Shown here: positions 46,102-54,933 of the stretch, piece after piece
Numbering within the stretch: the stretch's first letter is position 1
How the letters are laid out: each line of letters opens with the position of its first letter
From: Brachybacterium sp042666875
GTDB taxonomy: Bacteria > Actinomycetota > Actinomycetes > Actinomycetales > Dermabacteraceae
Direction: 5' to 3'
DNA: 64,000 nucleotides
NCBI RefSeq assembly: GCF_042666875.1
Contig: NZ_JBHTCX010000005.1
Location: 1 to 64,000, forward strand
The notes under the pieces: generated by a model
Databases searched by the model: none
What the model was told of the DNA's origin: nothing
The model's input: only the letters and a program-made list of their open reading frames with translations
Program-made: the position numbers and the translations under genes

Positions 46102-46551
46102 ATGCCCCGAGACGCCCGTGCACGCAGCTCCGCCGCCTCGGACACCGGCGTGTCCGGCCCAGCCGACGCCGCCGATCCAGGCCCCCGGACCCGGCCGGGC
46201 GCCGCAGTGCTGCTGGTGGTCGAAGCCCTGATGCTGACCGGGGCCGCCACCTTCTGCTTCGTGATGGTCACCGCTGGTCAGCTCCAGGCCCGTCTCGGCA
46301 CGGGACTGGGACTGTTCCTCGTGCTCTTCGCGATCGCCTGCGCGGTCGCGGCGCGCTCCGTGCTCACCCGGGGACGGTTCGGGCTCGGCTTCGGTCTGAC
46401 CTGGCAGATGTTCCAGGCTCTCGTCGGCGCGAGCATGCTGCGCAGCCAGATGTACTGGCAGGGCACGCTCGCTCTGGTGCTGGCGATAGCCCTCTTCATG
46501 CTGCTGACCCGGCTCGTGCGCTCCACGCCGCTGCCGCGTGGCGAGGACTGA
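46102..46551 (+). CDS. Small four-helix integral membrane protein
   Basis: A 149-residue protein. After about 33 disordered residues there are four hydrophobic helices: about 34-56 (AAVLLVVEALMLTGAATFCFVMV), 64-84, 92-112 and 118-136. It ends RSTPLPRGED. The position next to whiB1 matches Rv3217c, a conserved integral membrane protein of unknown function. ATG 46102 is set by the leaderless spacing to TACAGT; longer frames upstream lack support. Confidence 0.75.
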   Translation: MPRDARARSSAASDTGVSGPADAADPGPRTRPGAAVLLVVEALMLTGAATFCFVMVTAGQLQARLGTGLGLFLVLFAIACAVAARSVLTRGRFGLGFGLTWQMFQALVGASMLRSQMYWQGTLALVLAIALFMLLTRLVRSTPLPRGED

Positions 46552-46569
46552 GCGGGCCCGATCACGAAA

Positions 46570-46601
46570 GGACTCGCACCGGAACGGTCCGGTGCGAGTC
46601 C
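46570..46601. terminator. Strong hairpin between convergent genes
   Basis: A perfect 14-bp stem (46570-46583 with 46588-46601; left arm GGACTCGCACCGGA) closed by a 4-nt ACGG loop. An AAA on the left gives a short U-run for minus-strand transcripts. Confidence 0.75.
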
Positions 46602-46669
46602 CTCCCGCCTCGAGCTGGCGGCCGTTCTCGAGCCGCCGGCCCATCCGGCGTCAGCTCACCCCCGTGGGC

Positions 46670-49183
46670 TCACTCGCCACCGGCGAGAGCAGCGGCCGGG
46701 GCCGTGCGGGCGGCGGCTCGCCCCGGCAGCACCGAGGCCACCCCGCCGGCGACGATCGCCAGCAGCAGCACCAGTCCCACCTGGCCCCACGGGATCGTGA
46801 CCGAGACCGGGTAGGCCGAGCCCAGCAGGGCATTGATGCCCAGAACGCCGTAGACGGTGCCGATCACGATGCCGAGGACCGCTCCGACCAGAGCGAGCAG
46901 CACGCCCTCCCAGCCCAGCATGGAGCGCATCTGACGCTTGGTGGTGCCCAGGGCCCGCAGCAGCGCATTCTCGCCGGTGCGTTCGATGACGCCGAGGCTC
47001 AGAGTGTTGGCCACCCCGACCAGCGCCACCAGTACGGCCACCGCGAGCAGCCCGATGGTGATGCCCAGCAGGACGTTCAGGATCTGTGCGTAGGACTCCC
47101 GCTCCAGACCGCCCATGTCGGCCTGGCCCTGGACGAAGCCGTCGCTGGCGGCCGTGTCCCGGATGTCCCGCGCCAGATTGGTCATGCCCACGCCGTCCCG
47201 GTCGGGGGAGCCGGGGTCGGCGAAGTCGCCGAGGACGACCGGCGTGGCCGCATCTCCGACGAGCTCTTCGAGCGTGCCCGGGGTGACCAGCGACATCTGG
47301 AGATTCGCATCGACCTGGACGCGCAGCTCGTGCGGGGCACCGTCGGCGCCCTCGATCTCCAGCACCTGGCCGTCGGTGAGCCCGAACTCCTCGGCGCGTT
47401 CCTGTCCGAGCAGGACCACTCCCTCGCGGAGCTCGTCGGCCATCTCCGGTCGGTGCGAGGTATCGCGCACCGCTTCCGGGTCGGCGCCGTACAGGGTCAT
47501 CGGGATTTCGGCTCCCACCTCGACGTCCCCGCGCGCGGCAGTGTGCGTGGCGTCCATCCCGTCGATCGCGGCCACCTGCTCGGCGGCGTCATCGGGCATC
47601 TGCTCGGCGGACAGGACCATGTCGATGGGCCGGCGCGAGTCGAGCTCGGAGGTCAGGGTCGCCTCGGCGCTGCGTGCGCCGACGGCCATCATCGTCATCA
47701 GGGTGGTCCCGATCAGCAGGGCCGCGACCGTGGCGGCGCTGCGCTTGGGGTTGCGGGCCACATTGGCTCCGGCGATCCTCGCGGGCAGACCCCCGATCCG
47801 GGCCATCACCCGGGCCACGAGAGCCGACAGGGGGCGGGTGAGGACGATCAGGGAGGCCAGCACACCGCTGAAGCTGATCACGCCGCCGGCCATGGCGAGC
47901 AGGATGCCCGGCCCCGCGGTGCCGTTGAGCGCCAGCGCGGTGCCTCCGGCCAGCGCTGCGACTCCGACGACGACGGCGACCAGCCCCAGCACACCCTGCA
48001 CGCCGAGACCCCGGTGCTGAACGGGCGGGGCCGGGCGCAGCGCCTGCAGCGGAGCGACCCGGGTCGCTGCACGCATCGGTGCCAGGCTCGCCGCCAGGGT
48101 GATCAGCATCCCCGCGAGCAGCGGGAGCGCCACCGAGAGCACGCTGACGGGCACCAGGGCGACCCCGTCGAGCCAGCCCAGCCCGGCGGCCGCGGCGAGC
48201 GCGGCCTGGACCAGCAGGTGCCCGCCGAGAGCGCCGGCGACCCCGCCGATCAGTCCCACCGTCAGCGACTCGCGCAGCACCACGCCGCGCACCTGGGAAC
48301 GGGTGGCGCCGAGAGTGCGCAGCAGTGCCAGGCTGCGGGTGCGCTGGGCGATCGTGACGGCGAACGTGTTGGCGATGACGACGGCACTGGTGAACAGGGC
48401 GATCACCACGAACACCGCGAGGATCAGGCCCACGGCACCGAACCCGGCGAGGGCCTGCTGGGTGGCCTCTTCCTCGGCCTCTTCCACCGTGCGCACGGTG
48501 ACGTCGCCGGAGTCGGCGTGCGCCGCGACCTCGGCGGGGTCGGTGCCCTCGGGGACGGTCGCCAGCCAGGTCTCGGTCAGCGTCCCCTCGGTCGGACCGT
48601 TCAGCTTCTCGGCGTTGACGTCGGAGATGAGCACGCGCGGGGTCGCGCCGAACGCCGATCCGTCGGCCGCGGGGGCGAGGCCGACCACGGTGAAGGTGGC
48701 TTCCTGCCCGTCCATGGACATGTCCGCGGGCATGGTGACGGTGTCGCCGAGGCCCACGCCCAGCTGCTCGGCGGCGGCCGTATCGAGCACGATCTCGGAC
48801 TCCGAGCTCGGCAGCTGTCCCTCGGACAGGCGCTCCTGGCCGGTCCCGTCCGGCGGGAGCATCGTGGAGGTGAGGAAGATGTCCTCGCCGGAGCCGGAGG
48901 TGAGGACGAGGGAGCTGCTCAGCTGGGGCCATACGGCCTCTGTGCCCTCGACCTGCGGCGCCTCGAGAGGCTGCTGGGACTCGTAGTCCTCGTCGGAGAG
49001 CGGGCGCTGGATCTCAAGGTCCGCGCCCTCGTAGTCCTGGGCGGTCAGGGTGGACATCGCCGAAGTCATGAGGTTTCCGGCGACCACCATGACGGCGACG
49101 AACGCGCAGGACAGGGCGATGGTGATGACGGCGGCCAGGTGCCGCCGCAGCGGGGTCAGCTTCACGGAGGTGCGCAGTGCCAT
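46670..49183 (-). CDS. ABC exporter permease with two FtsX domains
   Basis: An 837-residue MacB/LolE-type permease. Membrane helix 1 (about 15-40) is followed by a large extracellular domain (about 40-245), the first FtsX domain with three helices (about 250-380), a central helix pair (about 400-460), a second extracellular region, and a C-terminal FtsX domain (about 705-825). FtsX-type transporters move lipids, lipoproteins or antimicrobial peptides, or transmit force. Its ATPase partner lies directly upstream with overlapping stop and start. Confidence 0.9.
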   Translation of the reverse strand: MALRTSVKLTPLRRHLAAVITIALSCAFVAVMVVAGNLMTSAMSTLTAQDYEGADLEIQRPLSDEDYESQQPLEAPQVEGTEAVWPQLSSSLVLTSGSGEDIFLTSTMLPPDGTGQERLSEGQLPSSESEIVLDTAAAEQLGVGLGDTVTMPADMSMDGQEATFTVVGLAPAADGSAFGATPRVLISDVNAEKLNGPTEGTLTETWLATVPEGTDPAEVAAHADSGDVTVRTVEEAEEEATQQALAGFGAVGLILAVFVVIALFTSAVVIANTFAVTIAQRTRSLALLRTLGATRSQVRGVVLRESLTVGLIGGVAGALGGHLLVQAALAAAAGLGWLDGVALVPVSVLSVALPLLAGMLITLAASLAPMRAATRVAPLQALRPAPPVQHRGLGVQGVLGLVAVVVGVAALAGGTALALNGTAGPGILLAMAGGVISFSGVLASLIVLTRPLSALVARVMARIGGLPARIAGANVARNPKRSAATVAALLIGTTLMTMMAVGARSAEATLTSELDSRRPIDMVLSAEQMPDDAAEQVAAIDGMDATHTAARGDVEVGAEIPMTLYGADPEAVRDTSHRPEMADELREGVVLLGQERAEEFGLTDGQVLEIEGADGAPHELRVQVDANLQMSLVTPGTLEELVGDAATPVVLGDFADPGSPDRDGVGMTNLARDIRDTAASDGFVQGQADMGGLERESYAQILNVLLGITIGLLAVAVLVALVGVANTLSLGVIERTGENALLRALGTTKRQMRSMLGWEGVLLALVGAVLGIVIGTVYGVLGINALLGSAYPVSVTIPWGQVGLVLLLAIVAGGVASVLPGRAAARTAPAAALAGGE

Positions 49184-49920
49184 CAGCGCTGCCCTCGCAG
49201 GTCTTCGTCGCTGGCGATGCGGCCGTCGGCGAGGGTCACGATGCGGTCGGCGCGCTCGGCGGCCTCGCGCTCGTGGGTGACCATCACGACGGTCTGGCCG
49301 AACTCGTCGACCGACAGCCGCAGGAAGGAGAGCACTTCCTCGGTGGTGTGCGAGTCGAGGTTGCCGGTGGGCTCGTCGGCGAAGACGACGGCGGGGGAGG
49401 TGACCAGCGCGCGGGAGATCGCCACCCGCTGGACCTGCCCGCCCGAGAGCTGCGAGGGCAGGTGGGAGAGACGATCGGTGAGACCGAAGGCGGAGGTGAT
49501 CGTCTCCAGCCAGGCCCGGTCCACCCGCTTGCCGGCGAGCTCGAGCGGCAGCAGGATGTTCTGCTCCGCGCTCAGCATCGGCAGCAGGTTGAAGGACTGG
49601 AACACGAAACCGATGCGCTCGCGGCGGAGCTTGGTCAGCGCGTCATCGCCCAGGCCGGTGATCTCGGTGCCGTCCAGCCGGATGGAGCCGTGGTCGACGA
49701 CGTCGAGACCGGCCAGGGTGTGCAGGAGAGTGGACTTGCCCGACCCGGAGGGACCCATGATCGCGGTGAATGCGCCGCGGGCGATGTCGAGGTCCACCGC
49801 GTCCAGGGCGGTGACCGTCCCGGCACCGGTGCCGTAGGTGCGGGTGACGTTCCGGGCGACGATGGCGGGGGCGGCGTCTCCGGTGGGGGCGGCGGGGGCG
49901 GCCTGAGGTTCGGCGGTCAT
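49183..49920 (-). CDS. ABC transporter ATPase (LolD/MacB type)
   Basis: A 245-residue ATPase. Walker A is GPSGSGKST, the signature is LSGGQVQRVAISRAL, and Walker B is VVFADEPTGNLD, all typical of the LolD/MacB/FtsE branch. Residues 1-20 are Ala/Pro-rich. It overlaps the permease gene. An upstream two-component system on the same strand probably controls the pair, as in peptide-antibiotic detoxification modules. The substrate is unknown. Confidence 0.92.
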   Translation of the reverse strand: MTAEPQAAPAAPTGDAAPAIVARNVTRTYGTGAGTVTALDAVDLDIARGAFTAIMGPSGSGKSTLLHTLAGLDVVDHGSIRLDGTEITGLGDDALTKLRRERIGFVFQSFNLLPMLSAEQNILLPLELAGKRVDRAWLETITSAFGLTDRLSHLPSQLSGGQVQRVAISRALVTSPAVVFADEPTGNLDSHTTEEVLSFLRLSVDEFGQTVVMVTHEREAAERADRIVTLADGRIASDEDLRGQR

Positions 49921-50087
49921 CGGTGTCCTTCGCGAGGAGGTGTGCGGTCACCACCGATGTTTCCGTACCGGGGCCAGGGCCGACGTCCTCCTGCGGTCTC
50001 GACGCTGCGAGGCGGCCGCGACCACAGGATGGGGTGGTGTCATACCGCAGGCTGACACACCGGGCCATCCGCGAAGGGGCGGGCATC

Positions 50088-50777
50088 TCAGTCGGCTCCG
50101 GGAGCGACCAGTCCGGTCTCGAACGCGATGATCACGGCCTGGACCCGGTCGCGGGCCCCGAGCTTGGCCAGCACCCGTCCGACGTGGGTCTTCACCGTCG
50201 CCTCCGCGACGAACAGCTCGGCGCCGATCTCCTGGTTGGAGAAGCCGCGCCCCATGAGCGTGAGCACCTCGCGCTCACGGTCGGTCAGCTCGTCCAGGAC
50301 GGAGGTGTCCTTCTGCTGCGGCTCGGGGGTGGCGACCACACGGGCCAGCAGCCGGCGGGTGGCCGATGGGGCGATCACCGCGTCCCCTCTGTGCACGGTG
50401 CGGATGGCCCCGAGCAGATCCTCGGGCTGGGCATCCTTGAGCAGGAACCCGCTGGCTCCGGCCCGGATCGCAGCGACCACGTATTCGTCGAGGTCGAAGG
50501 TCGTCAGCACCACCACGCGCGGGGCGCGTCCTTCGGGGGCCTGGACGAGGATCTTCTCGGTGGCCTCGATCCCGTCCATCCGGGGCATGCGCACGTCCAT
50601 CAGCACGACGTCGACGGTGCGGGCGCGGAGCTGGTCGACGGCGGCGGCGCCGTCGGCCGCCTGGACGACGACCTCCATGTCCTGCTGCGAGTCGATGACC
50701 ATGGCGAACCCGGCGCGCACCAGCGGCTGGTCATCGACCAGAGCGATGCGCAGGGGGCGGTCGAGGGGCTCGGTCAT
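50088..50777 (-). CDS. NarL/LuxR-family response regulator
   Basis: A 229-residue regulator with a receiver domain (DD at 15-16, phosphoacceptor D61 in VVLMDVRMPRMDG, lysine in FLLKDA) and a C-terminal LuxR helix-turn-helix (LTDREREVLTLMGRGFSNQEIGAELFVAEATVKTHVGRVLAKLG). It follows its kinase by about 60 nt and precedes the ABC exporter by about 170 nt on the same strand, suggesting that it controls the exporter. Confidence 0.93.
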   Translation of the reverse strand: MTEPLDRPLRIALVDDQPLVRAGFAMVIDSQQDMEVVVQAADGAAAVDQLRARTVDVVLMDVRMPRMDGIEATEKILVQAPEGRAPRVVVLTTFDLDEYVVAAIRAGASGFLLKDAQPEDLLGAIRTVHRGDAVIAPSATRRLLARVVATPEPQQKDTSVLDELTDREREVLTLMGRGFSNQEIGAELFVAEATVKTHVGRVLAKLGARDRVQAVIIAFETGLVAPGAD

Positions 50778-50838
50778 GGGGTCTCCTCCGGAGGAATGCG
50801 GATGGTTCAGGGGTTCAGGGACTCAGGGGCTCTATGCG

Positions 50839-52194
50839 TCAGGGGTTCGGGGAGGGAGCCTGCCCGGGAGGGGGCGGCACGGATCGGTTCTGCGGGGACC
50901 GACTCGGCGAGGAGTGGCTCAGCGCGGACCGGGCGGGCGCCGATGGGATCGTGCCGGAAGAGGGCGCGGCGCCGTCCAGAGGCACGGTGGCGAGCACCCG
51001 GTATCCGTGTCCCGGCAGGGGCCCGGCCTGCAGGACCCCGCCGAACACGGCGACGCGCTCACGCATCCCGGTGAGCCCATGGCCCTGCCCGTCGGAGCCG
51101 GCAGCGGCGCCCTGGCCGTCGTCGACGATCTCGACCTGGAGGCGCTGGGGGTTCCGGGTGATCCGCACCGCGGCGCTGGCACCGGGCCCGGCGTGCTTGA
51201 GGACGTTGGTCAGTGCTTCTTGGACCAGGCGGAACAGTGACATCCCCAGCGCCTGGGGCAGGTCGTCCAGCCGGCCCTCGATCTCGAGGCTGACCTCGAG
51301 GCCTGCGGCGCGCACCCGCTCGGTGAGGTCCTGGAGCATCTCGGGTCCGGGTTGGGGTCCGTACCCGGTCTCGTCCTCCTGGCGGAGCACGCCCAGCAGC
51401 GATCGCATGTCCGACAGTGCGGCGCGGCCGGTCTCCCCGATGGTGCTCAGCACCTCGCCTGCCTTCTCGGGTTGCTGGGAGGCGATGAAGCGGCCGCCGT
51501 CGGCCTGGGCGATGATCACCGAGAGCGAGTGGGCGACGACGTCGTGCATCTCGCGGGCGATGCGGGCACGCTCGTCGGCGACCGCGAGCGCCGTGCGCTG
51601 CTCGCGCTCACGCATGGCCTGCTCGGCGCGCTCACGGGTGAGGGCCAGCTGGCGCACCCGGGCACGCTGAAGGTTGGCCAGGGCCCAGATCGCGGTGATG
51701 GTGACGATGCCGACGACGAACAGGCCCGCGGATGTCCCGGCCGCCTGGAGCGGATCCCCGTACGGGTCGCTCGCGAGGAATATGCCCCAGTACCCCGACT
51801 GGACCAGCACGCCGAGGAACCCCGCCGCCATGCCCAGGGCGTGGACCGCTGGCCTGCCGTACGCGACGGCGCAGAACATCGCGTAGAACGTGAGGACGTC
51901 TCCGAGGACGACCGGGACGACCGGGACGTGCATCACGGCCAGGCACCCGATGAGGATCACGCCGAGCCCGGGCCGGACCCGGCAGACGGCGGCCGAGACG
52001 ATCATCGGCAGCGAGAACAGGGTCCACCAGCCGATGCCTCCGGAGCCCGCGGCGAACAGCAGCACGAGGAATGCGGCAGCGGAGAAGACGATCGCATCGA
52101 CCTTGCCGGGATTCTCGATGATCCAGCGGAACGGGTCGCGGAACCGGACGCGCCTGGCCGGTGCGTCCGGCCGTGCATCGGGTCCGTTCGTCAT
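50839..52194 (-). CDS. NarL-type membrane sensor histidine kinase
   Basis: A 451-residue kinase. The first 175 residues contain about six short membrane helices with little extracellular sequence, so the signal is probably sensed within the membrane. A HisKA_3 domain follows with AREMHDVVAHSLSVI (H217), then an HATPase domain (LFRLVQEALTNVLKHA, DDGQGAAAGSDGQGHGLTGMRERV). The C-terminal 50 residues are Ser/Pro/Arg-rich. ATG 52194 is chosen since TACCCT lies 7 nt upstream; GTG 52200 would sit almost on that box. Confidence 0.92.
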   Translation of the reverse strand: MTNGPDARPDAPARRVRFRDPFRWIIENPGKVDAIVFSAAAFLVLLFAAGSGGIGWWTLFSLPMIVSAAVCRVRPGLGVILIGCLAVMHVPVVPVVLGDVLTFYAMFCAVAYGRPAVHALGMAAGFLGVLVQSGYWGIFLASDPYGDPLQAAGTSAGLFVVGIVTITAIWALANLQRARVRQLALTRERAEQAMREREQRTALAVADERARIAREMHDVVAHSLSVIIAQADGGRFIASQQPEKAGEVLSTIGETGRAALSDMRSLLGVLRQEDETGYGPQPGPEMLQDLTERVRAAGLEVSLEIEGRLDDLPQALGMSLFRLVQEALTNVLKHAGPGASAAVRITRNPQRLQVEIVDDGQGAAAGSDGQGHGLTGMRERVAVFGGVLQAGPLPGHGYRVLATVPLDGAAPSSGTIPSAPARSALSHSSPSRSPQNRSVPPPPGQAPSPNP

Positions 52195-52201
52195 GGCCAC
52201 G

Positions 52202-52207
52202 AGGGTA
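52202..52207 (-). promoter_or_regulatory. -10 box (TACCCT) of the leaderless kinase gene
   Basis: TACCCT on the minus strand, then 7 nt, then ATG 52194; no ribosome site. Confidence 0.55.
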
Positions 52208-52318
52208 CGGGGGCGGGGCAGCGGGCGCGTCAGACCGCGGTCGGATCCCGCGGGACAGGCCTGCTGGGCTCAGAATCCTTCCCGCGGGCCGCTCACAGAC
52301 CGCGTGTCGTCGACTGCG

Positions 52319-53500
52319 TCAGTGCTGCCGGTCGGTCCCGTTCGCCCCGTCGGACTCGTCGGGCCCACCGGTCCCCTCATGGTCGGGCGTCACGGTCGGC
52401 ACGCCGTGGCGCGGAGTGAGTCGGGCATCCTCGCCCGTGTAGGCGTCCGCGTCGCGATGGAGATTGCGCAGGCGGATGTCGCGCCCCTGGTCGATGAGGT
52501 CCTCGTGCTTCGCCTCGGCCTTCTGGGCGCCCTTGTCCTCGCGCAGGGGTAGGTCCAGGCTCTCCTCGGCCGGCTTCCCGGCCTCCAGCTCCCGGGCGCG
52601 CTCGAACTCGGCGTCGACCTCCGCACCGATCAGCACGACGATGTTCATGACCCACAGGGCGAACAGCACCGCCATGATGCCGCCGATCGCGCCGTAGCTG
52701 GAGTAGCCCGCGACCGTGGTCATGTAGATCGACAGCGCCACGGCCGCGAACGCGATGCCCAGGATCGCGACCACGCCGCCGGGCGAGATGAGCCGGAACG
52801 GCTTGTCCACGTTCGGCGCGCCCCAGTACAGGATCGAGATCAGCGCGAAGGCGAGCAGGAGGATCACCGGCCACTTCACCCACGCCCAGATGGGCAGGAA
52901 CGACTGGGTGAGGAAGATCAGCAGATCATTCATGCCCAGCGGGGTGGCGATCGGGCCCAGTAGGCCTTCGATGATGGACTGGCTCAGCAGCAGGGAGACG
53001 AGCATCAGCAGGATGCCCAGGATCATCACCACGGTCAGCCCCAGCATCCAGGCGTTCATCCGGATCGCGCCGCGGCCCTCGGGGATCTCGTAGATCAGGT
53101 TGGCCACCCGCCCGTAGGCCTTCACATAGGCCGACGCCGACCACAGTGCCGTGGCGACACCGATGATCAGACCGATCGTGCCACCGGTGGAGGAACCCAT
53201 CAGCGACTCCACCGTCGAGTCCACGGCATCGCCCATCTGCATGCCGCTGCCGCCGACGGCGGCCTGGATCGTGTCCTTGAGCAGATCGGCGATCTGCTCC
53301 TGGAACCCTCTCAGCAGCAGCGTGGCCAGGGAGAACAGGGCCAGCAGCGTCGGTGCGATGGAGAGCACCATGTAGTAGGTGAGCTTGGCCGCCTGATCCG
53401 TCCCGCCGTCGCGCGAGAACTCCGCGAGGACGCGCTTGGCCATGTACTTGAGGGTGGGAACGCTCAGGCGCGGGGCTTTGGTGCCGGGGGACTCGGCCAT
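52319..53500 (-). CDS. YihY/BrkB family membrane protein
   Basis: A 393-residue protein with the YihY layout. A cytoplasmic N-terminus is followed by AAKLTYYMVLSIAPTLLALFSLATLL (about 36-62), then five more helices, with the family's LIYEIPEGRGAIRMNAWMLG and YSSYGAIGGIMAVLFALWVMNIVVLIGAEVDAE motifs. A charged C-terminus of about 100 residues follows. Once annotated as RNase BN, these are now viewed as transport or envelope proteins of unknown substrate. ATG 53500 has AGGAGG upstream. Confidence 0.92.
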   Translation of the reverse strand: MAESPGTKAPRLSVPTLKYMAKRVLAEFSRDGGTDQAAKLTYYMVLSIAPTLLALFSLATLLLRGFQEQIADLLKDTIQAAVGGSGMQMGDAVDSTVESLMGSSTGGTIGLIIGVATALWSASAYVKAYGRVANLIYEIPEGRGAIRMNAWMLGLTVVMILGILLMLVSLLLSQSIIEGLLGPIATPLGMNDLLIFLTQSFLPIWAWVKWPVILLLAFALISILYWGAPNVDKPFRLISPGGVVAILGIAFAAVALSIYMTTVAGYSSYGAIGGIMAVLFALWVMNIVVLIGAEVDAEFERARELEAGKPAEESLDLPLREDKGAQKAEAKHEDLIDQGRDIRLRNLHRDADAYTGEDARLTPRHGVPTVTPDHEGTGGPDESDGANGTDRQH

Positions 53501-53572
53501 GAGGAGGCCTCCTGGGGTGTGGCGATCTCGCGGGCGGATGCATTGTCATCCTGCCATGAGTGCGAGCTGAGA

Positions 53573-53629
53573 GAGTTGTCCACAATTCTCGGGAGAAGCG
53601 AGCAGGGGATCTGCCTTCATGCATACAGT
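53573..53629 (+). promoter_or_regulatory. Tad-operon promoter: GAGTTGTCCACA, 39 nt, TACAGT
   Basis: The 12-mer lies at 53573-53584 and TACAGT at 53624-53629. The arrangement is identical in spacing to the cpaB promoter at 40650-40706. The predicted transcript starts near 53636 and has a leader of about 70 nt before tadA. Confidence 0.65.
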
Positions 53630-53706
53630 GGCGGTCGTGTGCGAGATGCAGCACACACCGGGCCGGGGACGAGGGGTCCGGGGACACGGGGCCGGGAGGG
53701 GACTGG

Positions 53707-54933
53707 ATGGATGCCGCCACCATCATCGAGAGCGAGTCGCGCGAGCTGATACGCCGCCGCGGCCTCGATGCGCACGCCGACCAGCTCGAGCCGCTGATCC
53801 GCGAGGTGGTCGCCGACTACGACCGGCGCTCATCCTCCGGCGAGGTGCCCGTACTGCACGGCGATGACTCCACGGTCGCCGAGATCGCCGCGAGGATCGG
53901 CGGCTTCGGCGCGCTCCAGGAGATGCTCGATGATCCGACCATCGAGGAGATCTGGCTGAACTCGCCCAGCCAGGTGTTCTGCGCCCGCAACGGCCGCAGT
54001 GAGCTGACCACCATCGTCCTGGGGGACGCCGAGGTGCGCGGGATCGTCGAACGCATGCTCGTCAGCTCCGGCCGCCGGCTGGACATGAGCACCCCCTTCG
54101 TCGACGCGCTGCTGCCCGATGGCTCGCGCCTGCACGTGGTGATCCCGAGCGTGACCCGCACGCACTGGGCGATCAACATCAGGAAGTTCGTCGCGAAGGC
54201 ACAGGATCTGCAGGGGCTGGTCGCACTGGGGTCGCTCACGCCCCAGGCGGCAGATTTCCTCGACGCGGCCATCGCCTCCGGCCTGAACGTCATCGCCAGC
54301 GGCGCTACCGGCGCGGGCAAGACGACGTTCCTGCGCTGTCTCGCACAATCCGTGGGCGCACGGGAGCGCGTGGTGACCATCGAGGAGGTCTTCGAGCTCG
54401 ACCTCGGGCTTCGCGATGTGGTCGCCATGCAGACCCGCCAGGCGAACCTCGAGGGGACGGGGGAGATCTCCATGCGGCGTCTGGTGAAGGAGGCGCTGCG
54501 GATGCGCCCCAGCCGCGTCATCGTCGGCGAGGTGCGCGAGGCCGAGTCGCTGGACATGCTGATCGCGCTGAACAGCGGCTTGCCGGGTCTCGCGTCGATA
54601 CATGCGAACTCGGCCCGCGACGCTGTCACCAAGCTGTGCACCCTGCCGCTGCTGGCCGGGGAGAACGTCTCCAGTCGTTTCGTCGTGCCCACGGTGGCCA
54701 GCGCCATCGACCTCGTGGTGCACCTGGACATCATGGCCGACGGCCGTCGTCGCGTTCGGGAGATCGCCGGCCTCAGCGGACGGGTGGAGGACGACGTCAT
54801 CGAGGTCTCCGACCTGTTCTCCCTGCGCGGCGATCGGCTCATGCGCGGGGACGGACGCCCGCCGCATCCGGACCGCTTCGCACGTGCCGGCTTCGATCTG
54901 ACGGCACTGCTGGGGCGTGCGGAGGCGGCATGA
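53707..54933 (+). CDS. tadA: TadA/CpaF secretion ATPase
   Basis: A 408-residue type II/IV secretion ATPase. The N-terminal domain (about 1-130) has GALQEMLDDPTIEEIWLN. The core contains SGATGAGKTTFLR (Walker A 199-207), the VTIEEVFELDL Asp-box-like segment, MRPSRVIVGEVREAE (Walker B, 266-279) and SIHANSARDAVTKL (His box). It powers Tad pilus assembly. ATG 53707 has GGGAGGGG upstream. It is the first gene of a seven-gene pilus operon with overlapping stops and starts. Confidence 0.96.
   Translation: MDAATIIESESRELIRRRGLDAHADQLEPLIREVVADYDRRSSSGEVPVLHGDDSTVAEIAARIGGFGALQEMLDDPTIEEIWLNSPSQVFCARNGRSELTTIVLGDAEVRGIVERMLVSSGRRLDMSTPFVDALLPDGSRLHVVIPSVTRTHWAINIRKFVAKAQDLQGLVALGSLTPQAADFLDAAIASGLNVIASGATGAGKTTFLRCLAQSVGARERVVTIEEVFELDLGLRDVVAMQTRQANLEGTGEISMRRLVKEALRMRPSRVIVGEVREAESLDMLIALNSGLPGLASIHANSARDAVTKLCTLPLLAGENVSSRFVVPTVASAIDLVVHLDIMADGRRRVREIAGLSGRVEDDVIEVSDLFSLRGDRLMRGDGRPPHPDRFARAGFDLTALLGRAEAA

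Noticed and set aside
46538..49837. A 1099-codon plus-strand frame across the ABC exporter
   Set aside because: It is opposite clear FtsX and ATPase motifs and consists of His/Gln/Arg-rich noise.
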